Translations under genes and position numbers: made by a program | Shown: positions 1 through 4,612 of the stretch, piece after piece | Layout: every line of letters begins with the position of its first letter | How positions within the stretch are numbered: position 1 is the stretch's first letter | Notes under the pieces: generated by a model | Databases searched by the model: none | What the model was told of the DNA's origin: nothing | The model's input: only the letters and a program-made list of their open reading frames with translations | Origin: JBFMAE01 sp040756085 | GTDB taxonomy: Bacteria; Desulfobacterota; BSN033; UBA1163 | Assembly (NCBI GenBank): GCA_040756085.1 | Contig: JBFMAE010000310.1 | Location: 1 to 7,410, forward strand | Length of the DNA stretch: 7,410 nucleotides | Reading direction: 5' to 3'

Positions 1-17
1 CTTGCGCCCAGTGATGG

Positions 18-1007
18 ATGGTCGCTTCTTCTTTTGGGGTAAGCACAATTCGCTCTGCAATATTCATTCATAAGGATTTTACAAAAAGATTATTTAAATG
101 TCAAGTTATTTATGCGCCATTACACTATGTAGATCAACCCTCGGCCATGATAAAGCTTTGCTCCAAAGCGCTGGAAGCCGGAATCGAAGTGGAGTATGTA
201 CAGGAACTGATCAGGAAACGCAATCTGGTTTCAGAAAAATCGCCTCTCCATTTAGAAAACTGGCCCTGGCCTCTAAAAATCTATACCCTAGGGCGGTTTG
301 AACTATTAAAAGATGGAAAGCCGATCCGTTTTTTTAGGAAAGTTCAACAAAGACCTTTATCTCTGCTCAAGGCGATGATTGCCCTTGGAGGAAAAGAGGT
401 GAGAGAAAATCAAATAGAGGATGCCCTCTGGCCTGAGGCCGACGGAGATATTGCCTATGATTCTTTTAAAACTACTTTGCACCGTCTCCGGAAATTGGTT
501 GGTTATGAAAAGGCCATTCAACTTCACGAGGGACGATTGACATTGGATGAGAAATTTTGTTGGGTGGATGTGTGGGCGTTTGAACACGGTCTTGAAGAAG
601 CAGGTATTTACTGGAAAGATGGGCTGATGGACCGTGCCGTTCAACTTACCGAAAAAACAATTCAAATGTACAAGGGACCTTTCCTGGGCCGAGAAATCGA
701 GCTGCCCTGGGCGACTTCTTTAAGTGAACGCCTTCGAAGTAAGTTTTTAGAAAGTGTTGAAAAATTAGGTCTCTATTGGCAGCAGGTTGAACATTGGGGA
801 AAAGCCATAGAATGTTATCAGCGAGGTTTAGAAGTGGATGATCTAGCAGAAGAATTCTACCAGGGGCTTATGAATTGCTATCAACATCTCAGTCAGAAGG
901 CCAAGGCCCTGTCCGTTTACAACCGCTGTAAAAGAATCCTGTCTTCAACACTCGGAGTTGCCCCCTCTCCCAAAACCGAAGCCATTTATAAGTCACTACT
1001 TTCCTAA
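18..1007 (+). CDS. C-terminal winged-helix + BTAD part of a MalT/AfsR-like transcriptional regulator (N-terminus missing)
   Basis: The 329 residues resemble the end of the large STAND-ATPase/TPR regulators that finish in an OmpR-like winged helix and a bacterial transcriptional activator domain. Residues ~44-70 (LCSKALEAGIEVEYVQ) look like the usual end of the TPR region. Residues ~86-185 form the winged helix (LGRFELLKDGKPI, then DALWPEADGD and LHRLRKLVG). Residues ~190-325 form the helical BTAD repeat, ending in YNRCKRILSSTLGVAPSP as family members do. Full-length relatives are often near 1000 residues; here an in-frame TGA at 12-14 precedes the first ATG and no ribosome-binding site is visible before it. 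The ATP-binding and most of the TPR region are therefore either upstream in another frame or lost. It could be a decayed gene, a frameshifted gene or a stand-alone fragment. The domain identity is firm; the true start and functionality are not. Confidence 0.75.
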   Translation: MVASSFGVSTIRSAIFIHKDFTKRLFKCQVIYAPLHYVDQPSAMIKLCSKALEAGIEVEYVQELIRKRNLVSEKSPLHLENWPWPLKIYTLGRFELLKDGKPIRFFRKVQQRPLSLLKAMIALGGKEVRENQIEDALWPEADGDIAYDSFKTTLHRLRKLVGYEKAIQLHEGRLTLDEKFCWVDVWAFEHGLEEAGIYWKDGLMDRAVQLTEKTIQMYKGPFLGREIELPWATSLSERLRSKFLESVEKLGLYWQQVEHWGKAIECYQRGLEVDDLAEEFYQGLMNCYQHLSQKAKALSVYNRCKRILSSTLGVAPSPKTEAIYKSLLS

Positions 1008-1039
1008 AAAGTATCGTGCCTGTGATTCATGGTTGTAGC

Positions 1040-1093
1040 CGCAGGCTTTCCATCCTCTGCAGTAGCTCTGCTACGGAGGACGGGCAACCTGCG
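1040..1093. repeat. Imperfect intergenic palindrome (REP-like element or bidirectional terminator)
   Basis: CGCAGG (1040-1045) pairs with CCTGCG (1088-1093). TCCTC (1053-1057) pairs with GAGGA (1076-1080). GTAGC (1062-1066) pairs with GCTAC (1070-1074) around a TCT loop, with a 3-nt bulge on the left side and a few internal mismatches. It sits between two convergent genes, and no T-run follows on either strand, so a dispersed palindromic repeat is as likely as a terminator. Confidence 0.5.
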
Positions 1094-1123
1094 AATCTAA
1101 TTACACAACCTATTGGGAGCCTA

Positions 1124-1528
1124 TCATACCCACATTATTTCCACTAAATGTTCTACTTTTTTGAATTCGGGATCTCCTGTTACTAAAATGGCCTTATGGT
1201 CTATAGCAGAAGCAAGGGCAAAGCAGTCAGCATAAGAAATATTGTATTGGGCCTTATGTTCTGCAGCCTGGAATATCAAGTTATTGGGGATTGGTAATAT
1301 GGTAAAGTTTAGTCTTTCAATATTTGCAATGACCTCTAACTTCTTTTGATCCCCAAATTCTCTCTTTGTTGAATAGATGATTTCTCCAAGATTGATGGCA
1401 TTTAGGTATTTGGTAGCTCCAGATTTCTTTGCCTCCTCAAGAATTTGACCTACCTTCTCATGCCCCTTTTCTTTCTGAAAAAGCTTCAATAGAGCATAGC
1501 TATCAAAAATAAATGGCCCCTTCGGCAT
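1124..1528 (-). CDS. vapC: PIN-domain toxin, VapC-like ribonuclease
   Basis: This 134-residue protein has the size and acidic quartet of a PIN-domain toxin. D9 lies in FDSYALLKLF, E49 in NLGEIIYS, D101 in SYADCFALA and D119 in VTGDPEF. In the VapC family these residues bind Mg2+/Mn2+ and cut RNA, commonly tRNA or rRNA. The ATG overlaps the antitoxin stop by one base (TAATG), so the pair should be translationally coupled and cytoplasmic. No separate promoter is visible. The RNA target cannot be read from the sequence. Family assignment is strong; that this copy is an active toxin is inferred from intact catalytic residues and the antitoxin partner. Confidence 0.92.
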   Translation of the reverse strand: MPKGPFIFDSYALLKLFQKEKGHEKVGQILEEAKKSGATKYLNAINLGEIIYSTKREFGDQKKLEVIANIERLNFTILPIPNNLIFQAAEHKAQYNISYADCFALASAIDHKAILVTGDPEFKKVEHLVEIMWV

Positions 1529-1755
1529 TATCTGAACTCCTTTTTTCTTTCCCTAACGAGTTTCTCAGAAAGAGAAGGTTCAGAGGGTAATATCCCGCAA
1601 GCTGCCTTGATAGGGTCTTCAACAGGAGGGATAAGATAGATGATCCCACCATACTCCATGACCTGGATCTCCGTCCCGGGCTCGATATGGTATTTCTTTC
1701 TGATCTCCGCAGGAATAACAATCTGCCCCTTGGATAAGGTTTTAACGGTAGCCAT
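1528..1755 (-). CDS. vapB: AbrB/MazE-family antitoxin, VapB-like
   Basis: This 75-residue protein has an N-terminal SpoVT/AbrB swapped-hairpin DNA-binding domain (residues ~3-45). Its hallmark is LSKGQIVIPAEIRKKY followed by IEPGTEIQV. The C-terminal tail (~46-75, rich in Glu, Lys and Arg) is the part that normally wraps the PIN toxin and blocks its active site. The ATG at 1755 is preceded by GGAGG (1766-1770 on this strand's complement) at 10 nt. It is the first gene of the pair, with the toxin following by a 1-nt overlap. A perfect palindrome over the promoter -10 region just upstream fits repression by the antitoxin or the complex, as is usual for this family. Confidence 0.92.
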   Translation of the reverse strand: MATVKTLSKGQIVIPAEIRKKYHIEPGTEIQVMEYGGIIYLIPPVEDPIKAACGILPSEPSLSEKLVRERKKEFR

Positions 1756-1777
1756 GAATTTCTAACCTCCACTAAAT

Positions 1778-1808
1778 AAGTTATACATTTAATAAAAATG
1801 TATAACTT
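1778..1808. promoter_or_regulatory. Perfect 13-bp-arm palindrome, probable toxin-antitoxin operator
   Basis: Left arm AAGTTATACATTT (1778-1790) and right arm AAATGTATAACTT (1796-1808) are exact reverse complements around a 5-nt centre. It lies about 22 bp before the antitoxin ATG and covers the predicted -10 region. An AbrB-type dimer or the VapBC complex is the expected ligand, which is inference from family behaviour. Confidence 0.75.
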
Positions 1809-1825
1809 CCTAAAAAATTTGTCAA
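1797..1825 (-). promoter_or_regulatory. Promoter of the toxin-antitoxin operon
   Basis: On the minus strand a perfect TTGACA (1820-1825) is followed, after 17 nt, by TACATT (1797-1802), or after 15 nt by TATACA (1799-1804). Both -10 candidates lie inside the palindrome, so repressor binding would block RNA polymerase directly. Confidence 0.6.
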
Positions 1826-1988
1826 GTGTTAGTTTTTTTTGTTTCCTGTTTCTTTTCTGAAGTATTTTCTATTTGGGCACACCCACTCTACCCATCTCCC
1901 TATCTCATTATTCTTCACTTTTCTTTCTTTTTCTTCTTCTCTCCGAACTCCTATCTCCTAACTCCGAACTTTTTTCTAATTTCAGCGA

Positions 1989-2010
1989 ATCTGTTACCTA
2001 TCTGTTACCT
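1989..2010 (+). repeat. 11-bp tandem direct repeat, two copies
   Basis: ATCTGTTACCT occurs twice in exact tandem (1989-1999 and 2000-2010) within the gene-free stretch. It looks like a minimal slipped-strand repeat; no function is suggested. Confidence 0.7.
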
Positions 2011-2045
2011 CCCATGTGATAGAAACCAGTGCAACGATGAAATGT

Positions 2046-2148
2046 TGGAATAATGGAATATTGGGCTTGAAGAGCAAAAAACCAATTTTTTTAGTTCCTT
2101 AAAACCTTTTTAACCCATTATTCCATCCTTCTATTATTCCAGTATTCC
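2046..2148. repeat. Inverted repeat of TGGAATAATGG-type units
   Basis: TGGAATAATGG (2046-2056) is the exact complement of CCATTATTCCA (2115-2125). Further related units follow at 2132-2141 (TATTATTCCA) and 2142-2148 (GTATTCC). The pattern is a degenerate 8-nt unit present in both orientations with a ~58-nt spacer. It lies just upstream of the small gene at 2164. Confidence 0.6.
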
Positions 2149-2163
2149 GATGAGGAGGCTGCC

Positions 2164-2370
2164 TTGCCAGCAAACGTAGGCTCAGCCAACTACATTGTTC
2201 GTATTTACCGTTTTGAAAAAGATCATTCACGAAACCTGGTGGGGGTGGTGGAAGAAGTAGGAGTAAAGGGAAAGAAGGCATTTACCAATTATGACGAACT
2301 CTGGGAAATTCTTACCAGCTCAAGAAGTATTAGGCAGAAGCAGAAACAAAAGAGAAAGGAGGTGGAATAA
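2164..2370 (+). CDS. Small conserved-looking protein of unknown function
   Basis: This is a 68-residue soluble protein read from a TTG start. The choice of start rests on GAGGAGG (2152-2158) five bases upstream and on the absence of any in-frame ATG or GTG before the recognisable core. An ATG at 2150 is in another frame. The core (YIVRIYRFEKD, LVGVVEEVGV, KAFTNYDELWEIL) reads as a compact beta-beta-alpha fold, and the last ~15 residues are a Lys/Arg/Gln-rich tail. There is no signal peptide, membrane segment or Cys motif. I have an impression of similar short proteins in deltaproteobacterial genomes but cannot name a family. A ~94-bp gap separates it from the signal-peptide gene on the same strand, so co-transcription is possible. 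Confidence 0.6.
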   Translation: MPANVGSANYIVRIYRFEKDHSRNLVGVVEEVGVKGKKAFTNYDELWEILTSSRSIRQKQKQKRKEVE

Positions 2371-2464
2371 GAATCGGGAGGTATCCCTAATTATTCCCCC
2401 CGAGGAGGAAAAGAGTTCTAACCCATTTTGATCCCAAAACCTAAAACAAAAGGAGGGTAAAACC

Positions 2465-2599
2465 ATGTTAAAAAACCTGATTTCCAAATTAATTTTTGTA
2501 TTTTTTATCTTTGTCGTCTCTCACTCGTTATGCGAAGCCCAGGGGCCTAAACCATTTACCACACCTTTTTTGCACCACTTTACGGCTCTTTGCCGGTAA
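2465..2599 (+). CDS. Signal-peptide fragment, probable 5' part of the frameshifted decarboxylase-family gene
   Basis: The ATG at 2465 follows a strong GGAGGG at a good distance. The 44 codons begin MLKNLISK, then a hydrophobic core (LIFVFFIFVVSHS), then LCEAQG, a credible type I signal peptide with cleavage after CEA. There is no proper lipobox despite the Cys. The frame ends at TAA 2597-2599, overlapping the start normally called for the downstream decarboxylase body by 10 nt in a different frame. In the downstream frame, residues just before that called start read APLYGS, which fits the N-terminus of acetoacetate-decarboxylase-like proteins. The two parts therefore probably form one secreted protein, joined near the T6 run at 2566-2571. 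As it stands in the sequence it is either an interrupted gene, a homopolymer error or a recoded gene. Confidence 0.65.
   Translation: MLKNLISKLIFVFFIFVVSHSLCEAQGPKPFTTPFLHHFTALCR
2566..2572 (+). other. T-TTT-TTG heptamer at the frame break (slippage site or homopolymer error)
   Basis: In the frame of the signal peptide the bases read T TTT TTG, which fits the X-XXY-YYZ slippery pattern. A -1 shift here moves exactly into the decarboxylase frame and yields PFTTPFF-APLYGSLPVTYSE with no stop. Adding one T to the run of six would do the same. A short GC stem (2583-2586 with 2592-2595) lies ~10 nt downstream but is weak for a stimulator. Confidence 0.5.
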
Positions 2600-3300
2600 C
2601 GTACTCGGAATGCAAGTTGGTGAATGTTGTCTTCAAGACCGATTCTGAGGTCTTGCAAAAGTTGGTGCCCAAACCCCTCGTATCAAATCCCGATGGCCTT
2701 ATGCTCATTAATGCAGGGGAATTCACTGTGCCTCCTTATCAACGCGACGGATTCAGCTTCCCAGGAGGAACCTACCTGGAAGTAGCGCTCGGAACCCCTG
2801 TGAAATTCGGAGAGATGCCTGGCAGATTCTGGGTTGTCCTTTACCTTGACAAAACAGTAGCAGGAATTGTTCTCGGAAGGGAAGTCTGGGGCCATCCCAA
2901 GAAGGCGGCTGACATAACCTTTGTGCAAGAGGGCGGCAATATCACCTCGCGTGTCGCACGCTTCGGAAAAACTCTCATCGATTTGAGCTTTAGGCAAATG
3001 GGCAAAATCGAACCGGTTCCTGTGGTACCACCAGCCAATTCGTACAACCTGAAGTATATCCCCTCGGTCAAGAAAGATGCGCCGCCCGAAGTGATGCAAT
3101 TGACCGTTGTCAGGACGAGAATTCAATTGAAGGAAATGTACTCGGGCCAGGCCACGCTGAAGTTCGATTCCCTTTCCGCTGATCCCCTTGGGACGATTCC
3201 GATTCGCCAAATCGTCAGTGCCAATTACGGGATCATCTCAGCCGGTGAAATGGACTTCGGCGAGGTACTTCATGATTATCTGGCAAAAGAAAAGAAGTAG
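2590..3300 (+). CDS. Acetoacetate decarboxylase family protein (main body)
   Basis: The 236 residues from TTG 2590 match the acetoacetate decarboxylase (ADC) fold. An early Y-x(4)-L-V-N-V-V-F strand leads into VPKPLV. A YLEVAL segment (E64) aligns with the active-site Glu region. LGREVWGHPKKAADI carries the K104-K105 pair that corresponds to the Schiff-base lysine and its neighbour in the clostridial enzyme. Family members include true decarboxylases and enzymes acting on other keto or enol substrates, so the substrate is open. The TTG start has no ribosome-binding site of its own, and homology appears to continue upstream in this frame (APLYGS) back to TAA 2548. The real start is therefore likely the signal-peptide ATG at 2465 in the other frame, implying an exported protein. 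An exported ADC-like protein would be unusual for the family as I know it. Confidence 0.85.
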   Translation: MPVTYSECKLVNVVFKTDSEVLQKLVPKPLVSNPDGLMLINAGEFTVPPYQRDGFSFPGGTYLEVALGTPVKFGEMPGRFWVVLYLDKTVAGIVLGREVWGHPKKAADITFVQEGGNITSRVARFGKTLIDLSFRQMGKIEPVPVVPPANSYNLKYIPSVKKDAPPEVMQLTVVRTRIQLKEMYSGQATLKFDSLSADPLGTIPIRQIVSANYGIISAGEMDFGEVLHDYLAKEKK

Positions 3301-3312
3301 CTACGAAAAATT

Positions 3313-3364
3313 AGGGACGGGTTCACATTCATAATGTTTTGATCCGGAATGAGAACCCGTCTCT
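3313..3364. terminator. Long hairpin between convergent genes (bidirectional terminator or REP-like repeat)
   Basis: AGGGACGGGTTC (3313-3324) pairs with GAACCCGTCTCT (3353-3364) with a single G-T pair. After one A/A mismatch, CATTC (3326-3330) pairs with GAATG (3347-3351). It begins 12 bp after the decarboxylase stop and ends 7 bp before the trpS stop. There is no clear T-run, so a dispersed repeat of the gggac-type palindromes seen with REP elements is also possible. Confidence 0.6.
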
Positions 3365-3371
3365 GATTGAA

Positions 3372-4358
3372 TTACAACCACTCTGGTTTGACGCCAATTT
3401 TTATTCTTACCTCATCCATCACCTCTTTGACAATGGCTTTGCATCGGGCCGCGCCGGACTTTAATACATCCACCATGTATTGAGGGTTTTGGTTGATCTC
3501 TTTGACCCGGTTTTGAATCGGACCGATTTCCTCCATCATATTCTTAAAAAGGATCTCTTTACACTCAATACATCCGATCCCTGCTGTCCGGCAACCATGA
3601 TCAATAAATGAAATCTGGTCTGGTTTTGAAAACGCCTGGTGCATCGTAAAAATATTGCACCGGTCAGGATTGCCGGGGTCACTCCTCCTTTTCCTATTTT
3701 CATCGGTTACCGCTGTTCTCAACTTCTCCCAGATGATCTCCGGAGGTTCAAGGAGTCCGATATAGTTGTTCAACGATTTCGACATTTTTGTCTGCCCATC
3801 GGTTCCCAAAATACGGGGGGCAGTGGAAAGAAGGACTTGGGGTTCTGGAAAGGTATTTCCAAAACGGGCATTGAATTTTCGTGCAATTTCCCGCGAGAAT
3901 TCCACATGCTGGATCTGATCCTCTCCCACCGGAACATAGCCTGCTTTATAGATGAGTATATCGGCTGCCTGGAGCACAGGATAGTCTAGGAGTCCCACAT
4001 TGACATTATGCCGATGCTGTCTTCCCTTCTCTTTAAACTGAGTCATTCGTTCCAACTCACCCAATGGAGTGATGCAGTTGAAGATCCATGTCAGCTCCAT
4101 ATGTTCAGGCACATGAGACTGGACAAAAACGATGCATCGCTCTGGGGTCAATCCACTCGCAACGAGGATGGTTGCCGTCTCTAAAATTCTCTGCTGCATT
4201 GTGGCCATTTCATGTTCGATGGTAATGGCATGATAATCAACCACACAATAGATACAGTCATAACGATTGACCAATTGGGACCAGTTCCGGATAGCGCCGA
4301 CATAATTACCAATATGAATTTCACCCGTAGGCTGAATGCCGCTGAAGATCCGATCCAT
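3372..4358 (-). CDS. trpS: Tryptophanyl-tRNA synthetase
   Basis: This cytoplasmic class Ic synthetase charges tRNA-Trp with tryptophan using ATP. The 328-residue length is standard. The HIGH-type signature is HIGN (~15-18, after GIQPTGEI), and KMSKS is at ~191-195 followed by LNNYI. The LDYPVLQAADIL segment includes the Asp that contacts the Trp indole in characterised enzymes. The C-terminal CRTAGIGCIECKEIL segment is typical of bacterial TrpRS. I chose ATG 4358 over the TTG one codon earlier because GGAGG (4368-4372) is 9 nt away and ATG is preferred. The gene is preceded by an apparent attenuator with a Trp-rich leader peptide and intrinsic terminator (4409-4533). Expression is therefore likely to rise when charged tRNA-Trp is scarce. 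It follows the selenoprotein gene on the same strand but appears to have its own promoter. Confidence 0.97.
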   Translation of the reverse strand: MDRIFSGIQPTGEIHIGNYVGAIRNWSQLVNRYDCIYCVVDYHAITIEHEMATMQQRILETATILVASGLTPERCIVFVQSHVPEHMELTWIFNCITPLGELERMTQFKEKGRQHRHNVNVGLLDYPVLQAADILIYKAGYVPVGEDQIQHVEFSREIARKFNARFGNTFPEPQVLLSTAPRILGTDGQTKMSKSLNNYIGLLEPPEIIWEKLRTAVTDENRKRRSDPGNPDRCNIFTMHQAFSKPDQISFIDHGCRTAGIGCIECKEILFKNMMEEIGPIQNRVKEINQNPQYMVDVLKSGAARCKAIVKEVMDEVRIKIGVKPEWL

Positions 4359-4408
4359 CAATAAAGTCCTCCATTCGTTCTATTTGTTTTATTCGTGTCA
4401 TTTGTTAC

Positions 4409-4440
4409 AAAAAAAGCCACGGGTTTGTATTGCCCATGGC
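4409..4440 (-). terminator. Intrinsic terminator (attenuator) in the trpS leader
   Basis: On the minus strand GCCATGGG (4433-4440) pairs with CCCGTGGC (4416-4423), eight pairs with one G-U, around a 9-nt loop. Seven consecutive T follow (4415 down to 4409). This is a textbook rho-independent terminator placed ~50 nt before the trpS start, so it must be bypassed for trpS transcription from the upstream promoter. It lies 24 nt after the leader peptide stop. Confidence 0.85.
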
Positions 4441-4494
4441 CCCTTAACCATTCGTTATGTCAACTTATGGATGGAGAGGGTTGGGGCAAAACCC
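4430..4494 (-). promoter_or_regulatory. Alternative pairing segments of the trpS attenuator (antiterminator)
   Basis: GGGTT (4494-4490) can pair with AACCC (4482-4478), a candidate 1:2 hairpin overlapping the leader coding region. The same region can instead pair downstream. GCCCCAACC (4487-4479) pairs with GGTTAAGGGGC (4449-4439) leaving a 2-nt bulge, or TTGCCC (4489-4484) pairs with GGGCAA (4435-4430). Either alternative takes bases from the 5' arm of the terminator. Which one forms was judged by eye only. Confidence 0.5.
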
Positions 4495-4533
4495 AGTCCT
4501 TTTGCTTCTCCACCATATCCAGACCCAATCCAT
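4465..4533 (-). CDS. Trp-rich leader peptide of the trpS attenuator
   Basis: This 22-codon reading frame begins MDWVWIWW: Trp codons (all TGG) are at positions 3, 5, 7 and 8, with no other Trp afterwards. It ends at TAA 4465-4467. An AAGG/AGGTGG ribosome-binding sequence ends 3-6 nt before the ATG. A run of four Trp codons in six is very unlikely by chance in a frame that also has a start, a ribosome-binding site, a downstream terminator and trpS next in line. By analogy with trpL and pheM, a ribosome stalled at these codons when charged tRNA-Trp is low would favour the antiterminator. The peptide itself probably has no function after synthesis. It is too short for standard gene calling. Confidence 0.8.
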   Translation of the reverse strand: MDWVWIWWRSKRTGFCPNPLHP

Positions 4534-4575
4534 CGTCCACCTTCTTGTCATTATTGATTTACAAAATTTGAAAAT

Positions 4576-4604
4576 AATTTACCTTAATCCCTTCAAAAAA
4601 TCAA
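4576..4604 (-). promoter_or_regulatory. Candidate trpS promoter
   Basis: On the minus strand TTGATT (4599-4604) and TAAATT (4576-4581) are separated by exactly 17 nt in AT-rich sequence, starting 8 bp after the stop of the upstream selenoprotein gene. Each box matches four of six consensus bases. Transcription would start near 4569 and give a leader of about 210 nt before trpS. Confidence 0.45.
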
Positions 4605-4612
4605 CGCGTCCA

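Larger units (their letters stand above)
1826..2149. other. Gene-free stretch with pyrimidine-rich sequence and short repeats
   Basis: No convincing coding sequence is seen here. The plus strand is a C/T-rich run to about 1970 with two copies of CTCCGAACT (1941-1949, 1962-1970). An 11-bp tandem repeat and an inverted repeat built from ATTATTCCA-like units follow and are listed separately. A possible 75-codon reading frame from 1826 is low-complexity Phe/Ser/Pro sequence and is not credible as a gene. Confidence 0.6.

Noticed and set aside
12..14. In-frame TGA before the BTAD gene as a second selenocysteine codon
   Set aside because: Neither side aligns to a conserved Cys motif and no hairpin follows at SECIS distance. 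It is more simply a stop or a sign of decay.
1503..1772. 89-codon minus-strand reading frame over the antitoxin
   Set aside because: Arg/Ser/Leu-rich shadow frame of the AbrB-family antitoxin, which explains the region fully.
1826..2053. 75-codon plus-strand reading frame in the pyrimidine-rich stretch
   Set aside because: Low-complexity Phe/Ser/Pro composition from a C/T run, with no ribosome-binding site.
2566..2599. Confident call of programmed -1 frameshifting at T-TTT-TTG
   Set aside because: The heptamer fits the pattern, but the downstream stem is only four pairs and no internal ribosome-binding site is seen. A one-base homopolymer error explains it equally well, so it is reported only as a possibility.
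2683..3210. 175-codon minus-strand reading frame inside the decarboxylase-family gene
   Set aside because: It is a shadow of the ADC coding sequence on the other strand and has no family features.
3639..3989. 116-codon plus-strand reading frame inside trpS
   Set aside because: It is antisense to a clear housekeeping gene and resembles no known family.
4358..4604. T-box riboswitch upstream of trpS
   Set aside because: No T-box core (AGGGTGGNACCGCG-like) is present on the minus strand. The Trp codons form a translated frame with its own ribosome-binding site, which fits leader-peptide attenuation better.
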